DNA from: Shewanella yunxiaonensis
GTDB lineage: Bacteria > Pseudomonadota > Gammaproteobacteria > Enterobacterales > Shewanellaceae
Reading direction: 5' to 3'
DNA: 64,000 nucleotides
Assembly: GCF_018223345.1 (NCBI RefSeq)
Contig: NZ_CP073587.1
Location: 841,001-905,000 of the forward strand
Position 1 is the first letter of the stretch, and each line of letters starts with the position of its first letter. Below, in pieces: positions 1 to 10,521 of the stretch. A program made the position numbers and the translations under genes. The notes under the pieces are model-generated. The model was not told the origin of the DNA and did no database searches. It was given only the letters and a program-made list of their open reading frames with translations.

Positions 1-1473
1 GAAGCGGTGTCCAATGAAAAAGCCGTACCCCGTGAGAAGATTTTCGAAGCCTTGGAAATTGCGCTGGCTACTGCTACTAAAAAGAAATATGAAGGCGATA
101 TTGATGTGCGTGTAGCCATCGATCGCAAAACAGGTGATTACGAGACTTTCCGTCGCTGGCTGGTTATCGACAACCAAGGTCAAGCGCTGGAAAACCCGTA
201 TCGCGAGATTACGCTGGAAGCTGCGCAATTCGAAAACCCGGAAATCCAAGCCGGTGATTATGTTGAAGATGAGATTGAATCAGTGCAGTTCGATCGCATC
301 ACTACCCAGACGGCTAAACAAGTGATCGTGCAGAAAGTACGTGAAGCTGAACGTGCCCAGGTGGTGGAACAGTTCCTCGATAAAGAGGGCGAACTAGTGA
401 CCGGCGTGGTGAAAAAATCCAACCGCGACAGCGTGATTGTCGATCTGGGTAGCAATGCCGATGGCGTATTGTATAAAGAAGATTTGATCCCACGTGAAAC
501 CTTCCGTCCAGGCGATCGTGTGCGTTCGTTGCTGTATGCCGTGCGTCCAGAGGCACGAGGTGCTCAGCTATTTTTGACGCGTTCTAAGCCGGAAATGTTG
601 ATCGAGCTTTTCCGCGTCGAAGTTCCTGAAATTGCAGACGAAATGATCGAAGTGATGGGCGCCGCACGTGACCCAGGTTCACGTGCCAAGATTGCGGTTA
701 AATCTAACGACCGCCGTATCGATCCTATCGGCGCTTGCGTTGGGATGCGTGGCGCTCGTGTGCAGGCCGTGACCAATGAATTAGGTGGTGAGCGTATTGA
801 TATCGTGCTGTGGGACGATAATCCAGCACAATTTGTTATCAACGCTATGGCCCCCGCCGATGTGTCTTCCATCATTGTTGATGAAGATAAACATGCAATG
901 GATATTGCTGTTGAAGCAGATAGCCTGGCACAAGCCATCGGTCGTAACGGTCAAAACGTGCGTCTGGCCACTCAGCTGACCGGCTGGGAGCTCAACGTTA
1001 TGACTGTTGCAGAGATGCACGCTAAACATCAGGCTGAAAGTGCCAAGGTGACACACTTGTTCATGAATGCGTTACACGTGGACGAAGATTTTGCCCAAGT
1101 ACTGGCTGATGAAGGATTTGCAACGCTGGAAGAGGTCGCCTATGTACCGACTTCCGAATTGTTATCCATTGAAGGGTTTGATGAAGATATTGTCAATGCG
1201 CTGAGAGAACGCGCCAAAGCGGCTTTGTCTACCCGGGCGCTGGCTTCTGAGGAAGCTCTGGATGGCGCACAACCGAGTGAAGAGTTACTGGAATTGTCCG
1301 GTATGGATCGTCATACCGCATTTATTCTTGCCAGCAAAGGCATTGTGACTCTTGAAGATTTAGCCGAACAAGGCGTAGATGATTTGATCGAAATTGAGCA
1401 AATGACAGAAGAGAAAGCAGGTGAGCTTATCATGGCGGCCCGCAACATCTGTTGGTTTGGCGATGAAGAGTAA
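1..1473 (+). CDS. nusA: Transcription termination/antitermination factor NusA (5' end cut by window edge)
   Basis: NusA binds RNA polymerase and nascent RNA and modulates pausing, termination and antitermination. The reading frame is open from base 1 (E-A-V-S-N-E-K), so the GTG at position 7 is an internal valine, not a start; by comparison with the E. coli protein about nine N-terminal residues lie off the window. In order the protein shows the polymerase-binding N-domain, an S1 domain ([15 protein letters not shown] region), two KH domains ([12 protein letters not shown] and [13 protein letters not shown], both with the GxxG loop) and two C-terminal acidic repeats ending in ICWFGDE. It is followed 25 nt later by infB, the usual nusA-infB operon order. 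Identification is secure; only the true start is unseen. Confidence 0.97.
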   Translation, partial: EAVSNEKAVPREKIFEALEIALATATKKKYEGDIDVRVAIDRKTGDYETFRRWLVIDNQGQALENPYREITLEAAQFENPEIQAGDYVEDEIESVQFDRITTQTAKQVIVQKVREAERAQVVEQFLDKEGELVTGVVKKSNRDSVIVDLGSNADGVLYKEDLIPRETFRPGDRVRSLLYAVRPEARGAQLFLTRSKPEMLIELFRVEVPEIADEMIEVMGAARDPGSRAKIAVKSNDRRIDPIGACVGMRGARVQAVTNELGGERIDIVLWDDNPAQFVINAMAPADVSSIIVDEDKHAMDIAVEADSLAQAIGRNGQNVRLATQLTGWELNVMTVAEMHAKHQAESAKVTHLFMNALHVDEDFAQVLADEGFATLEEVAYVPTSELLSIEGFDEDIVNALRERAKAALSTRALASEEALDGAQPSEELLELSGMDRHTAFILASKGIVTLEDLAEQGVDDLIEIEQMTEEKAGELIMAARNICWFGDEE

Positions 1474-1498
1474 GTCGATCAACAGGGGGAAGTAACTG

Positions 1499-4195
1499 AT
1501 GGCAGAAACTACTGTAGAAAAGCTGGCCACGGAAGTCGGAAAAGATGTTGATCGACTGATCGAACAATTTTCCAAAGCCGGTATGAAAAAAAAGCGCAAT
1601 GATCGCGTGACCGAATCGGAAAAACATCAATTGCTGGAATATTTGAAACAGCAACATGGCCTGGAAGGGGCTCCTGCGCGTATGACTCTGCAGCGTAAAA
1701 CTGTGTCTACATTGAGTGTTTCCGGCACCGGTGGCCAGTCTAAAGATGTGAAAGTTGAAGTGCGTAAAAAACGCACTTTCGTGAAACGTGATCCAGCCGA
1801 ATTAGCTCGTCAGGCTGAAGCGGAAGCCGAAGCTAAGGCAAAAGCTGAAGCCGAAGCGGCAGAGAAAGCGAAGGCCGAAGCCGAGGCGAAAGCTAAAGCT
1901 GCCCAAGCAGACGCTGAAGCCAAGGCAAAAGCGAAGGCAAAAGCTGAAGCCGCTGCAAAAGCAAAGGCGGAAGCCGCTGTTGTCGAAGCTGACAAAGACG
2001 ACGTTGCTAAGGCTAAGAGAGAATTAACGCCGGAAGAGGCGGCTGCGGCAGAAGCTGCGCGCGTGGAAGCTGCTCGATTGAAAGCGGTTCAGGACGCAGC
2101 CGTGCGTCGTAAAGCGGATGAAGAAGCTGCGAAAGCGGCTGCAGAAGCGCGTCGTTTGGCTGAAGAGAATGAAAAGCGTTGGGCCGACGAAGAACGCCAG
2201 CGTGTGGAAGCCGAGACTCGTAACGATCATCATATCACCACCTCTAAAGTGGCCCGTGCCGCAGAAGATACCAGTGATATGGACGAAGAACGTTCTGGTC
2301 GTCGCAACCGTCATAAGCACTCTGGCAAGAAACGTTCAAAAGAAGAACGCCTAAGCCGGGACGGTGGCAAAGAACGTGTATTGCGTTCAAAAGCGCCACA
2401 GTCTATGAAGCATGGCTTTAATAAGCCAGTGGTTGCGGTTAACCGTGACGTACGTATTGGTGAAACCATTACGGTTGCCGATCTGGCTCAGCGCATGGCA
2501 GTGAAAGCCGCTGAAATCATCAAAATGATGATGAAGATGGGCTCTATGGTGACCATTAACCAGGTACTCGATCAGGAAACTGCCCAACTGGTTGCTGAAG
2601 AGATGGGCCATAAAGTTATCCTGGTGCGTGAAAACGAACTGGAACATGAAGTGCTGGCTGATCGCGATGGCGAAGATGTTAAAGTTGAGCCTCGTGCCCC
2701 GGTTGTGACCATCATGGGCCACGTTGACCATGGTAAAACTTCTTTGCTGGACTACATCCGCCGCACCAAAGTGGCAGCGGGCGAAGCCGGTGGTATTACC
2801 CAGCACATCGGTGCTTACCATGTGCAGACTGACAACGGCATGATCACTTTCCTGGATACTCCCGGACACGCCGCCTTTACCGCAATGCGTGCTCGTGGTG
2901 CTCAGGCTACTGATATTGTGATCCTGGTTGTTGCTGCAGATGACGGCGTGATGCCTCAGACCATTGAAGCTATTCAGCATGCTAAAGCCGGTGGTGTACC
3001 ACTGATTGTGGCAGTCAACAAGATTGATAAGCCTGAAGCCGATGTGGAACGCGTGAAGAGCGAATTGTCGCAGTATGGCGTAATGTCCGAAGAATGGGGC
3101 GGCGAAAACATGTTTGTTTACGTGTCTGCCAAGACCGGACAAGGTGTTGAAGAGTTGCTGGAAACCATTCTGCTGGAAGCTGAAGTTCTGGAACTGACCG
3201 CTGTCAGAGACGGTATGGCCGCTGGTGTGGTTATCGAATCCAAACTGGATAAGGGCCGCGGTCCTGTCGCGACGGTATTGGTTCAGGAAGGTACGCTGCA
3301 TCAAGGCGATATCGTACTCTGTGGTCTGGAATACGGTAAAGTTCGCGCCATGAAAGATGAAGACGGTAATAGTATCACTGAAGCTGGCCCATCTATCCCG
3401 GTAGAAATTCTCGGTCTGTCAGGTGTGCCATCTGCAGGTGACGAAGCAACTGTTGTTAAAGATGAGCGTAAGGCTCGCGAAGTGGCGCTGTATCGTCAGG
3501 GTAAATTCCGTGAAGTGAAACTGGCGCGTCAGCAGAAGGCGAAACTGGAAAACATGTTCGCCAACATGACTGAAGGCGAAGTTCAGGAACTGAATATCGT
3601 ACTGAAGGCGGACGTTCAAGGTTCTCTGGAAGCGATTTCTGACTCTTTGACCAAACTGTCTACCGATGAAGTGAAAGTGAACATCATCGCTAGCGGTGTG
3701 GGTGCCCTGACCGAAACTGATGCGACTTTGGCTGCTGCGTCTAACGCGATTATGGTGGGCTTCAACGTCCGTGCCGATTCTCAGGCACGTAAGACCATCG
3801 AAAGCGAAAGTGTTGATCTGCGCTACTATAGCGTGATCTACGACCTGATCGACGAAGTGAAAGCCGCGATGAGTGGTATGCTGGCTCCTGAGTTCAAGCA
3901 GCAGATCATCGGTATGGCGGAAGTTCGCGATGTGTTCAAGTCTCCTAAACTCGGCGCTATCGCGGGTTGTATGGTGACAGAAGGTCTGGTGAAGCGCAGT
4001 GCGCCTATCCGTGTGCTGCGTGACAACGTAGTGATTTACGAAGGTGAACTGGAGTCATTGCGTCGCTTTAAAGACGACGTCGCTGAAGTACGCTCAGGTA
4101 CTGAATGTGGTATCGGGGTGAAGAACTATAATGATGTTCGCGTAGGCGACCAGATCGAAGTGTTCGAAACTGTCGAAGTAGCCCGAACTCTGTAA
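1499..4195 (+). CDS. infB: Translation initiation factor IF-2
   Basis: GTPase that delivers initiator fMet-tRNA to the 30S subunit and promotes subunit joining. At 898 residues it is a typical gammaproteobacterial long form. An N-terminal IF2N domain is followed by a low-complexity Ala/Glu/Lys helix (about residues 100-245), a second IF2N domain, then the G domain with GHVDHGKT (407-414), DTPGH (453-457) and NKID (507-510), and the C-terminal domains that bind fMet-tRNA. The ATG is preceded by AGGGGGA. In enterobacteria shorter IF2 isoforms start at internal codons; I did not identify such starts here. It lies between nusA and rbfA. Confidence 0.98.
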   Translation: MAETTVEKLATEVGKDVDRLIEQFSKAGMKKKRNDRVTESEKHQLLEYLKQQHGLEGAPARMTLQRKTVSTLSVSGTGGQSKDVKVEVRKKRTFVKRDPAELARQAEAEAEAKAKAEAEAAEKAKAEAEAKAKAAQADAEAKAKAKAKAEAAAKAKAEAAVVEADKDDVAKAKRELTPEEAAAAEAARVEAARLKAVQDAAVRRKADEEAAKAAAEARRLAEENEKRWADEERQRVEAETRNDHHITTSKVARAAEDTSDMDEERSGRRNRHKHSGKKRSKEERLSRDGGKERVLRSKAPQSMKHGFNKPVVAVNRDVRIGETITVADLAQRMAVKAAEIIKMMMKMGSMVTINQVLDQETAQLVAEEMGHKVILVRENELEHEVLADRDGEDVKVEPRAPVVTIMGHVDHGKTSLLDYIRRTKVAAGEAGGITQHIGAYHVQTDNGMITFLDTPGHAAFTAMRARGAQATDIVILVVAADDGVMPQTIEAIQHAKAGGVPLIVAVNKIDKPEADVERVKSELSQYGVMSEEWGGENMFVYVSAKTGQGVEELLETILLEAEVLELTAVRDGMAAGVVIESKLDKGRGPVATVLVQEGTLHQGDIVLCGLEYGKVRAMKDEDGNSITEAGPSIPVEILGLSGVPSAGDEATVVKDERKAREVALYRQGKFREVKLARQQKAKLENMFANMTEGEVQELNIVLKADVQGSLEAISDSLTKLSTDEVKVNIIASGVGALTETDATLAAASNAIMVGFNVRADSQARKTIESESVDLRYYSVIYDLIDEVKAAMSGMLAPEFKQQIIGMAEVRDVFKSPKLGAIAGCMVTEGLVKRSAPIRVLRDNVVIYEGELESLRRFKDDVAEVRSGTECGIGVKNYNDVRVGDQIEVFETVEVARTL

Positions 4196-4211
4196 CGGTG
4201 ACTGCGACGAA

Positions 4212-4233
4212 AAGGGCGGCTTCGGCCGCCTTT
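4212..4233 (+). terminator. Stable C(UUCG)G hairpin between infB and rbfA
   Basis: A 9-bp stem (six G-C pairs, one G-U, two A-U) closed by a UUCG tetraloop, followed by a broken T-rich stretch (ATTGATTTT). It sits 17 nt after the infB stop and 24 nt before rbfA. The poor U-tract argues for partial attenuation or an RNA-processing or stability element inside the operon rather than complete termination. Confidence 0.6.
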
Positions 4234-4256
4234 ATTGATTTTGGGGGAATATTACA

Positions 4257-4673
4257 ATGGCAAGAGAATTCAGCCGTACCCGACGCATAGCACAGCAGCT
4301 GCAACAGGAACTGGCGTTTGTGTTGCAACGCGACATGAAAGATCCTCGGATAGGCATGGTGACTGTCAATGATGTCGACGTGTCACGCGATCTCAGTTTC
4401 GCTAAGGTATATGTCACCTTGTTTGAGGAAGACCCTGAACGTATCCAGGAAAAAATGGCGGCGCTGACCAAGGCGGCACCTTATGTCCGCACCCTGGTGG
4501 CCGGCAGAATGCAGTTGCGGGTGATGCCGGAGTTACGTTTCGTGTATGACAAATCACTGGTTGAAGGTATGCGGATGTCCAACCTGGTTACTCAGGTGAT
4601 TAACAGCGACAAGGCAAAGCACGAGCAATTTGACCATGATGATGAAGCGCCAGCGGACGAGGAAAACAACTGA
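4257..4673 (+). CDS. rbfA: Ribosome-binding factor A
   Basis: Small KH-fold protein needed for late 30S maturation and 16S rRNA 5'-end processing, also linked to cold adaptation in E. coli. The 138-residue product has the family start ([19 protein letters not shown]), the [24 protein letters not shown] core strand-helix region and a Pro/Arg-containing ELRFVYDKS segment, then an acidic tail. Its TGA overlaps the truB ATG by one base (TGATG), implying translational coupling. A stable hairpin precedes it, so its expression may be set separately from infB. Confidence 0.97.
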   Translation: MAREFSRTRRIAQQLQQELAFVLQRDMKDPRIGMVTVNDVDVSRDLSFAKVYVTLFEEDPERIQEKMAALTKAAPYVRTLVAGRMQLRVMPELRFVYDKSLVEGMRMSNLVTQVINSDKAKHEQFDHDDEAPADEENN

Positions 4674-5623
4674 TGGCAAAACGACCTAAGGGCCGTTTCG
4701 TGGATGGCGTTGTGTTGCTGGATAAACCCACCGGCATGAGCTCCAACCACGCCTTACAGAGAGTGAAGCGGATTTATAACGCCGTTAAGGCCGGGCACAC
4801 TGGAGCACTGGATCCACTGGCTACCGGGATGTTGCCGATCTGTTTGGGAGAGGCGACCAAGTTTTCTCAGCATCTTCTGGATGCGGATAAACGCTATCTG
4901 GTGACCGCTAAACTCGGCGTTCGTACTGATACCAGTGATGCCGATGGTGAAGTGGTCAGTCAGCGACCATTGGCTTTCAGTGCAGTGCAGTTGGACGCGG
5001 CGCTGGATCACTTTCGCGGCGATACCATGCAGGTGCCTTCAATGTTTTCGGCACTTAAGTATCAAGGGCAACCGCTATATAAGTATGCCCGCGAGGGCAA
5101 AGATGTTTCCAGAGAAGCCCGTCCCATCACCGTTTATGAACTGAAGTTCATAGCGCTGAATGACGATGAACTGACGCTGGAAATTCATTGTTCCAAAGGC
5201 ACATATATCCGGACCATTATTGACGACTTGGGCGAAATGCTGGGTTGTGGCGCGCATGTGATTATGCTGCGGCGGCTGCAGGTCGGCCGTTACCCTACTG
5301 AACGCATGGTGACGTTGGAACAACTGCAACAGCTGTTAGATGATGCCATCGCGCAGAATATTGTGCCGTCCCAGTTATTAGATCCATTGTTGTTACCCGC
5401 AGATGCCGCCGTAGCTGACCTGGAAGAATGTAATGTCCCGGAAGCGTTGGGGGCATATTTGCTCAATGGTAATCCCGTGCGAGCCAATGGCCTGAAACCT
5501 GGAGAGTTAGTGCGGATTACGCTGGGAGAGGCGCATCGTTTCATTGGTGTAGGCATCATGAATGATGATGGTTTATTGGCACCTAAGCGGTTGATGGTCA
5601 TGCACGAAAACTCTATCGACTGA
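4673..5623 (+). CDS. truB: tRNA pseudouridine-55 synthase TruB
   Basis: Isomerises U55 to pseudouridine in the T-psi-C loop of tRNAs. The 316-residue protein carries the TruB signature [14 protein letters not shown] with the catalytic Asp at residue 47, the [20 protein letters not shown] segment and the CSKGTYIR motif; a C-terminal PUA-like domain follows. The start codon overlaps the end of rbfA by one base. Length and order match E. coli and Shewanella. The gene ends 94 nt before rpsO, and a promoter for rpsO begins immediately after its stop. Confidence 0.97.
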   Translation: MAKRPKGRFVDGVVLLDKPTGMSSNHALQRVKRIYNAVKAGHTGALDPLATGMLPICLGEATKFSQHLLDADKRYLVTAKLGVRTDTSDADGEVVSQRPLAFSAVQLDAALDHFRGDTMQVPSMFSALKYQGQPLYKYAREGKDVSREARPITVYELKFIALNDDELTLEIHCSKGTYIRTIIDDLGEMLGCGAHVIMLRRLQVGRYPTERMVTLEQLQQLLDDAIAQNIVPSQLLDPLLLPADAAVADLEECNVPEALGAYLLNGNPVRANGLKPGELVRITLGEAHRFIGVGIMNDDGLLAPKRLMVMHENSID

Positions 5624-5625
5624 GC

Positions 5626-5654
5626 TTGCGCTGCTAGGGCTAACAGGTTATTAT
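5626..5654 (+). promoter_or_regulatory. Probable sigma-70 promoter for rpsO
   Basis: TTGCGC (5626-5631), a 17-bp spacer and TATTAT (5649-5654) lie just after the truB stop. The predicted start site near 5661 would give a leader of roughly 57 nt before the rpsO ATG. E. coli rpsO also has its own promoter in this position. Identified by eye only. Confidence 0.5.
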
Positions 5655-5717
5655 TCTGCGCCCTTGGCTGAGTTAGTGATCGGCTAAGGTAATTTGATTA
5701 AATATTTGGAGAGACTC

Positions 5718-5987
5718 ATGTCACTAAGTACTGAAAAGAAAGCTGAAATCCTGGCTGAATTTGGCCGTGGCGAAAACGATACTGGTTCACCAGAAGTTCA
5801 GGTTGCCCTGCTGACTGCCCAGATTAACCATCTGCAGGATCACTTCAAAGAACATGCTAAAGATCACCACTCTCGCCGTGGTCTGTTGCGTATGGTTAGC
5901 TCTCGCCGTAAGCTGCTGAGCTACCTGCAGAAGAAAGATGCAGAGCGTTATGCTGCTCTGATCCAGAAACTGGGTCTGCGTCGCTAA
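5718..5987 (+). CDS. rpsO: 30S ribosomal protein S15
   Basis: Primary rRNA-binding protein of the 30S platform (binds the 16S central domain) and part of an intersubunit bridge. The product is 89 residues, exactly the usual length, starting [13 protein letters not shown] chose the ATG at 5718 because GGAGAG lies 4-9 bases upstream; an upstream in-frame TTG at 5694 would add eight non-conserved residues. The [11 protein letters not shown] and [18 protein letters not shown] motifs are intact. A strong terminator follows, and pnp, its operon partner in E. coli, lies 2.3 kb away beyond an inverted gene. Confidence 0.98.
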   Translation: MSLSTEKKAEILAEFGRGENDTGSPEVQVALLTAQINHLQDHFKEHAKDHHSRRGLLRMVSSRRKLLSYLQKKDAERYAALIQKLGLRR

Positions 5988-6001
5988 TCAGTTTCTCGTC
6001 A

Positions 6002-6028
6002 AAAACGGAGGCATATGCCTCCTTTTTT
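6002..6028 (+). terminator. Rho-independent terminator of rpsO
   Basis: Perfect 8-bp palindrome GGAGGCAT/ATGCCTCC (6007-6022) followed by six T residues (6023-6028) and preceded by an A-run that could extend pairing. It lies 15 nt past the rpsO stop and would also reduce read-through into the opposing GGDEF/EAL gene. Confidence 0.9.
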
Positions 6029-6057
6029 GATCCAGCTAATTTTACCGTCGGATTTAA

Positions 6058-8094
6058 TTACAGCCCTACCAAGCTGTGCTGGGCAACCACATAGCGCTTT
6101 TCAAATTCGTCGAGTGGCAAGGGTTCGCTGAAGTAATAGCCTTGACCTATCGAACACCCATTATTTTCTAACCACGCGAGTTGTTGACGATTTTCAATCC
6201 CCTCCGCAATAATTTGCAAATTAAGCTGTTTGCCTAAGGTGAGAATGGTCGAGGCAATTGCCCCGTTACCGGGCAATTCCGAGATAAAGGCGCGATCAAT
6301 TTTGAGCGTTGTGAGTGGTAGTCTTCGCAGGTAAGACAGCGATGAATATCCGGTGCCAAAATCGTCTACCGCAATGCCAAACCCTGCGGTCTTCAATTGT
6401 TGTAGCTTTACGATGGCCTGTTCCACATCATTCATAAATGATGTTTCGGTAATTTCAATCTCCAGACACTCAGGCTTAACCTGATAACGCATTGCAGTAC
6501 GTTTGATATGGGAAATGAGGCCTGCATCCGTAAACTGCTTGGTTGAGACATTACAGGCAATCGTGGTTTGAAAATTATAATGTTTCTGCCAGTGATTGAG
6601 TGTCTTACAACTCTGTTCTATCACCCATTCGCCAATGGCGATAATAATGCCCGTTTCTTCCGCGATGGGAATAAAAGCCATCGGACTGACCAACTTGTCG
6701 CCCCGTTGCCAGCGGATGAGCGCTTCGCAGCCAATCAGTTGGCCGCTTTTTAAATCCAACTGCGGTTGGAAATACAGCAAAAACTCATTATTTTTGATGG
6801 CTTCATGTAATGAGGCTTCTGTACGTAGACGGGTCACCGCGCGTTCAGTCATCTGTTGTTTGAAAAATGCCCATTTATTCGAGCCGGCCGCTTTGGCGCT
6901 GTACATGGCGATATCAGCATGGCGGATCAGATCTTCTGCGGTTTCCCCATCGTCTGGATAAAAGGAAATGCCGACCGAGGCCGCCGGATGAACAGAATGT
7001 TCACCCAATTTAATCGGGACTTTCAGCTGTTCTAACAATTTTTCTACGAAATCAGCGACCTGTGTGGGCGAATGCAGATCTTCAGTAACAATGACAAACT
7101 CATCACCCCCCAGGCGTACCACTAAGCCATTGTTAGCCACAATCTTTTTTAACAACATGGCTATCCGGATCAGAAATTGATCGCCTAGTGAGTGGCCAAG
7201 CGAATCATTGATATTTTTGAAACGGTCCAAGTCAATGAACAGCAGTGCCAGATTATTTTTCCGGATACTCGCGCGCTGAATTGCCACGGAGAGCGTTTCC
7301 AGTAATAAGGTCCGGTTTGGCAACCCTGTCAGGGCGTCCCGTGTGGCCAATTTTCGAAGTTTGGCCTGGGTTTTTCCGAACTGCACTAAGATCTGATTGA
7401 ATTTCGAGGCAAGCAATCCAATTTCATCATCATTGTGATTACTGATCACTGGCAGTAGATTTTCTGAAGGTGACTCTGGATCGATGCGGTCTATCGCTTC
7501 ACCGATCCTGGCAATCGGTTTGGTCAAAAATCGGTGAAACAATAACGAAAGCACTAGCGTAATGAATAATGAGCGGGCGAGGGTGGCCGTAAAACTGAGT
7601 TTCAGTTGAGCAATCAACCCGGCGGTTAGTGCGCGGGGGTTATAGTTAATTTGAATATTGCCAATCAACTGTGGCTTCTTGTCATTTTCCGGATACAGCG
7701 GTTGGTAGAGTGGGCGGCTGATTTGCCTGAACTCGCCAAATAATTTCAAACTGATTGCCGAAAAAAGATCATCGGGGAGTGATACGGTATTTCCAGCACT
7801 GACAAACGTTTTGCCATCTTCTAACGAGATAGTCGCTGAGCTGACATATTCGATTTTTAACAGACCTTCTAGTGTCTGCTTGGCAAGATTTTCATCTAAT
7901 GACCACACCGCGTTTTCTAGCGGTTGTTCGACAGAATCAAGTACTTCTTTTTGACTGTGTGTAAGTGATTCTCTTTCGGAAGATGCCACCATGAGGATTT
8001 CAACGATGAAGATGGCAACGGCAAAAAATAGCGCAGTGAAAACGACTAGGTTCGTTTGTTTCCAAGTGAGTGACCTGAAACGTCTGGCCTGCAT
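6058..8094 (-). CDS. Membrane GGDEF-EAL protein (c-di-GMP cyclase/phosphodiesterase)
   Basis: Bifunctional c-di-GMP turnover architecture, 678 residues. TM1 (about 16-37) and TM2 (about 171-189) bracket a periplasmic sensor region of about 130 residues without a domain I recognise; a HAMP-like linker (190-240) follows. The GGDEF domain has an intact GGDEF motif at 329-333. The EAL domain has EAL at 457-459 plus the downstream NVSTKQF, DDFGTGYSS, LKIDRAF and AEGIE motifs, so the phosphodiesterase site looks complete. Both activities are therefore possible; which dominates cannot be read from sequence. The gene is antisense between rpsO and pnp, a position I recall from other Shewanella. Confidence 0.92.
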   Translation of the reverse strand: MQARRFRSLTWKQTNLVVFTALFFAVAIFIVEILMVASSERESLTHSQKEVLDSVEQPLENAVWSLDENLAKQTLEGLLKIEYVSSATISLEDGKTFVSAGNTVSLPDDLFSAISLKLFGEFRQISRPLYQPLYPENDKKPQLIGNIQINYNPRALTAGLIAQLKLSFTATLARSLFITLVLSLLFHRFLTKPIARIGEAIDRIDPESPSENLLPVISNHNDDEIGLLASKFNQILVQFGKTQAKLRKLATRDALTGLPNRTLLLETLSVAIQRASIRKNNLALLFIDLDRFKNINDSLGHSLGDQFLIRIAMLLKKIVANNGLVVRLGGDEFVIVTEDLHSPTQVADFVEKLLEQLKVPIKLGEHSVHPAASVGISFYPDDGETAEDLIRHADIAMYSAKAAGSNKWAFFKQQMTERAVTRLRTEASLHEAIKNNEFLLYFQPQLDLKSGQLIGCEALIRWQRGDKLVSPMAFIPIAEETGIIIAIGEWVIEQSCKTLNHWQKHYNFQTTIACNVSTKQFTDAGLISHIKRTAMRYQVKPECLEIEITETSFMNDVEQAIVKLQQLKTAGFGIAVDDFGTGYSSLSYLRRLPLTTLKIDRAFISELPGNGAIASTILTLGKQLNLQIIAEGIENRQQLAWLENNGCSIGQGYYFSEPLPLDEFEKRYVVAQHSLVGL

Positions 8095-8261
8095 CCGCTT
8101 CTTCCTTTGCTCCCGAGTGCTTCTGCGAAGGCTACTTCGGTTGTCGGTGGTATAGGAATAGTGTTAGTTCACAACAGCATATTTTACAGAACGAACGCTA
8201 GTTTCCCTACTGTATGGAAAAGTTGTTGTTTTGTCATCCAGTTATGCTCTTTATCTGCACA

Positions 8262-8279
8262 ACTGCTTTGCAGTATACT
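8262..8279 (+). promoter_or_regulatory. Possible pnp promoter -10 overlapped by a small dyad
   Basis: TATACT (8274-8279) is a good -10 match, but no convincing -35 lies 16-18 bp upstream. The dyad ACTGC-TTT-GCAGT (8262-8274) overlaps it and could be an operator or an activator site. The predicted start near 8286 would give a leader of about 36 nt, with little room for an E. coli-style RNase III hairpin. Confidence 0.35.
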
Positions 8280-8321
8280 TACGCGCGAATTCAAGGTTAT
8301 TGAAATTAAGGAATGGGTCAC

Positions 8322-10427
8322 GTGAATCCAATAGTAAAAAGTTTTAAATATGGTCAACATACAGTCTCTCTGGAAACAGGCGTAATCGCTCGTCAGGCCG
8401 ATGGTGCCGTTCTGGCTAGCATGGGCGATACCACCGTTCTGGTAACCGTAGTCGGTAAGAAAGAATCAGACCCAAGCCGTGACTTCTTTCCTCTTACTGT
8501 CAACTATCAGGAAAAAACTTATGCTGCCGGTAAAATCCCTGGCGGCTTCTTCAAGCGTGAAGGTCGTCCTTCTGAAGATGAAACCCTGATTGCCCGTCTG
8601 ATTGACCGTCCTATCCGTCCACTGTTCCCTGATGGTTTCACTAATGAAGTGCAGGTCATCATCACAGTGGTTTCTGTCGATCCGCAGATTGATCCAGATA
8701 TCATCTCTATGATTGGTACTTCTGCTGCATTGGCGATTTCCGGTATTCCATTCAATGGTCCTCTGGGCTCTGCTCGTGTGGGTTACATTAATGGTGAATA
8801 CGTACTGAACCCAAGCGTTGCTGATTTGGATAACAGCGAACTGGATTTGGTGGTTGCCGGGACCAAAAATGCAGTATTGATGGTGGAATCTGAAGCGAAG
8901 ATCCTGCCGGAAGAAGTGATGCTGGGGGCAGTTGTTTATGGTCATGAACAGCAGCAGGTAGTTATCGACGCGATTGCTGAATTCCAGAAGGAAGCCGGTA
9001 AGCCACGTTGGGACTGGACTGCACCAGTGAAGAATGAATCACTGGCTGATAAGGTCAAAGCCATTGCTGAAGCGGACTTTACTGAAGCCTACCAGATCAC
9101 TGCTAAGCAGGAACGTTATCAAGCTGTTGCTGACATCAAGAAAGCCGCTGTAGAAAAACTGTTGGCGGAAGATCCGCAGTTAGATGCCACAGAAATTGAT
9201 AATCTGTTGGGTAGCCTGGAAAAACGCGTTGTACGTAGCCGTATTTTGAAAGGGTTGCCACGCATAGACGGTCGTGAACCAGATATGGTACGTGCCCTGA
9301 GTGTTATGGCTGGCGTTCTGCCTCGTACTCACGGTAGCGCGTTGTTTACTCGTGGTGAAACTCAGGCGCTGGTCACTTGTACTCTCGGTACTGAACGTGA
9401 TGCTCAGAAAGTGGATTCTCTGCTGGGTGAGCGTACTAAACGTTTCATGCTGCACTACAACTTCCCACCATTCTCTGTGGGTGAAACCGGTCTGGTTGGC
9501 TCACCAAAACGCCGCGAAATCGGTCATGGTAAGTTGGCTTGGCGTGGTGTCAATGCAGTGATGCCATCAGAAGCTGAATTCCCATACAGTGTTCGTGTGG
9601 TATCTGAAATTACCGAATCAAACGGTTCCAGCTCTATGGCCTCTGTCTGTGGTAGTTCTCTGGCGCTGATGGATGCGGGTGTACCAATCAAAACTTCTGT
9701 TGCCGGTATCGCTATGGGCTTGGTAAAAGAAGGTGATGACTTTGTGGTACTGTCTGACATTCTGGGTGATGAAGATCATCTGGGCGACATGGACTTCAAA
9801 GTGGCTGGTACTCGTGACGGTGTTACTGCACTGCAGATGGACATCAAAATTGAAGGTATCACCAAAGAGATCATGGAGATCGCTTTGCAGCAGGCCTATG
9901 GCGCTCGTGTGCACATTCTGAATGTTATGGATCAGGCGATTAATAAAGCTCGTCCAGATATTTCTGATCATGCGCCACGTATCACTACCATCAAGATCAA
10001 CCCAGAGAAAATCCGTGAAGTTATCGGTAAAGGCGGCGCCACTATTCGTGCACTGACTGAAGAAACCGGTACCACCATTGAACTGGAAGATGACGGTACT
10101 GTTAAGATCGCCTCTACTAACGCTGACGCCACTAAAGAAGCTATCCGTCGTATTGAAGAGATCACCTCTGAAGTGGAAGTCGGTCGTATCTACAAGGGTA
10201 AAGTTATTCGCATCGTTGATTTCGGTGCCTTTGTAAACATCCTGCCTGGTAAAGATGGTCTGGTACACATTTCGCAAATCGCTGAAGAGCGCGTAGCGAA
10301 TGTTTCTGATTATCTGCAATTGAATCAGGAAGTCACTGTCAAAGTGATGGAAGTAGATCGTCAGGGTCGTGTACGTCTGTCTATCAAAGAAGCACAGCAA
10401 GCTGCTGCCGCTGATTCTGCTGAATAA
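8322..10427 (+). CDS. pnp: Polyribonucleotide nucleotidyltransferase (PNPase), GTG start
   Basis: Phosphorolytic 3'-5' exoribonuclease of mRNA decay and a degradosome component in E. coli. Two RNase PH-like domains flank an alpha-helical domain; the second contains the [16 protein letters not shown] and [20 protein letters not shown] motifs. A KH domain ([25 protein letters not shown]) and an S1 domain ([31 protein letters not shown]) follow. I start it at GTG 8322 (M-N-P-I-V-K-S-F, 701 residues): AAGGA at 8308-8312 is 9 bases upstream, whereas it directly abuts the ATG at 8313, and homologues begin MNPIVK. A strong terminator follows. Confidence 0.96.
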   Translation: MNPIVKSFKYGQHTVSLETGVIARQADGAVLASMGDTTVLVTVVGKKESDPSRDFFPLTVNYQEKTYAAGKIPGGFFKREGRPSEDETLIARLIDRPIRPLFPDGFTNEVQVIITVVSVDPQIDPDIISMIGTSAALAISGIPFNGPLGSARVGYINGEYVLNPSVADLDNSELDLVVAGTKNAVLMVESEAKILPEEVMLGAVVYGHEQQQVVIDAIAEFQKEAGKPRWDWTAPVKNESLADKVKAIAEADFTEAYQITAKQERYQAVADIKKAAVEKLLAEDPQLDATEIDNLLGSLEKRVVRSRILKGLPRIDGREPDMVRALSVMAGVLPRTHGSALFTRGETQALVTCTLGTERDAQKVDSLLGERTKRFMLHYNFPPFSVGETGLVGSPKRREIGHGKLAWRGVNAVMPSEAEFPYSVRVVSEITESNGSSSMASVCGSSLALMDAGVPIKTSVAGIAMGLVKEGDDFVVLSDILGDEDHLGDMDFKVAGTRDGVTALQMDIKIEGITKEIMEIALQQAYGARVHILNVMDQAINKARPDISDHAPRITTIKINPEKIREVIGKGGATIRALTEETGTTIELEDDGTVKIASTNADATKEAIRRIEEITSEVEVGRIYKGKVIRIVDFGAFVNILPGKDGLVHISQIAEERVANVSDYLQLNQEVTVKVMEVDRQGRVRLSIKEAQQAAAADSAE

Positions 10428-10444
10428 TCGGCTAATGACAGTGT

Positions 10445-10470
10445 AAAGGAGATCTTCGGATCTCCTTTTT
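10445..10470 (+). terminator. Rho-independent terminator of pnp
   Basis: Ten-bp stem AAAGGAGATC / GATCTCCTTT with a UUCG tetraloop closed by C-G, running into a T-tract, 17 nt after the pnp stop. The IS3-family element begins only 10 nt beyond the T-tract. Confidence 0.93.
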
Positions 10471-10480
10471 ATTTGCCTGC

Positions 10481-10505
10481 TGTCCCGTCCTGAAATACGT
10501 TGACA
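10481..10505 (+). repeat. Left terminal inverted repeat of IS copy 1
   Basis: Twenty-five bases starting TGTCCCGTCCT and ending GTTGACA. It matches the reverse complement of 11755-11779 at 22 of 25 positions. The outer boundary is fixed by comparison with copy 2, where identity begins at the same base. Confidence 0.93.
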
Positions 10506-10521
10506 TAAAGAGGACTTCTTT

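Noticed and set aside
1..20. GTG at position 7 as the nusA start
   Set aside because: The frame is open to base 1 and encodes the conserved EAVSNEK segment, so the gene continues past the window edge.
1800..2000. Tandem-repeat or CRISPR-like pattern in infB
   Set aside because: It is the Ala/Glu/Lys-rich coding repeat of the IF2 linker; no regular spacers. No CRISPR array was seen anywhere in the window.
8313..8321. ATG start for pnp three codons upstream
   Set aside because: The AAGGA ribosome site directly abuts this ATG; GTG at 8322 has correct spacing and matches the family N-terminus.
8107..8325. 72-codon frame upstream of pnp
   Set aside because: Overlaps the pnp promoter and start, no ribosome site, no protein-like composition.
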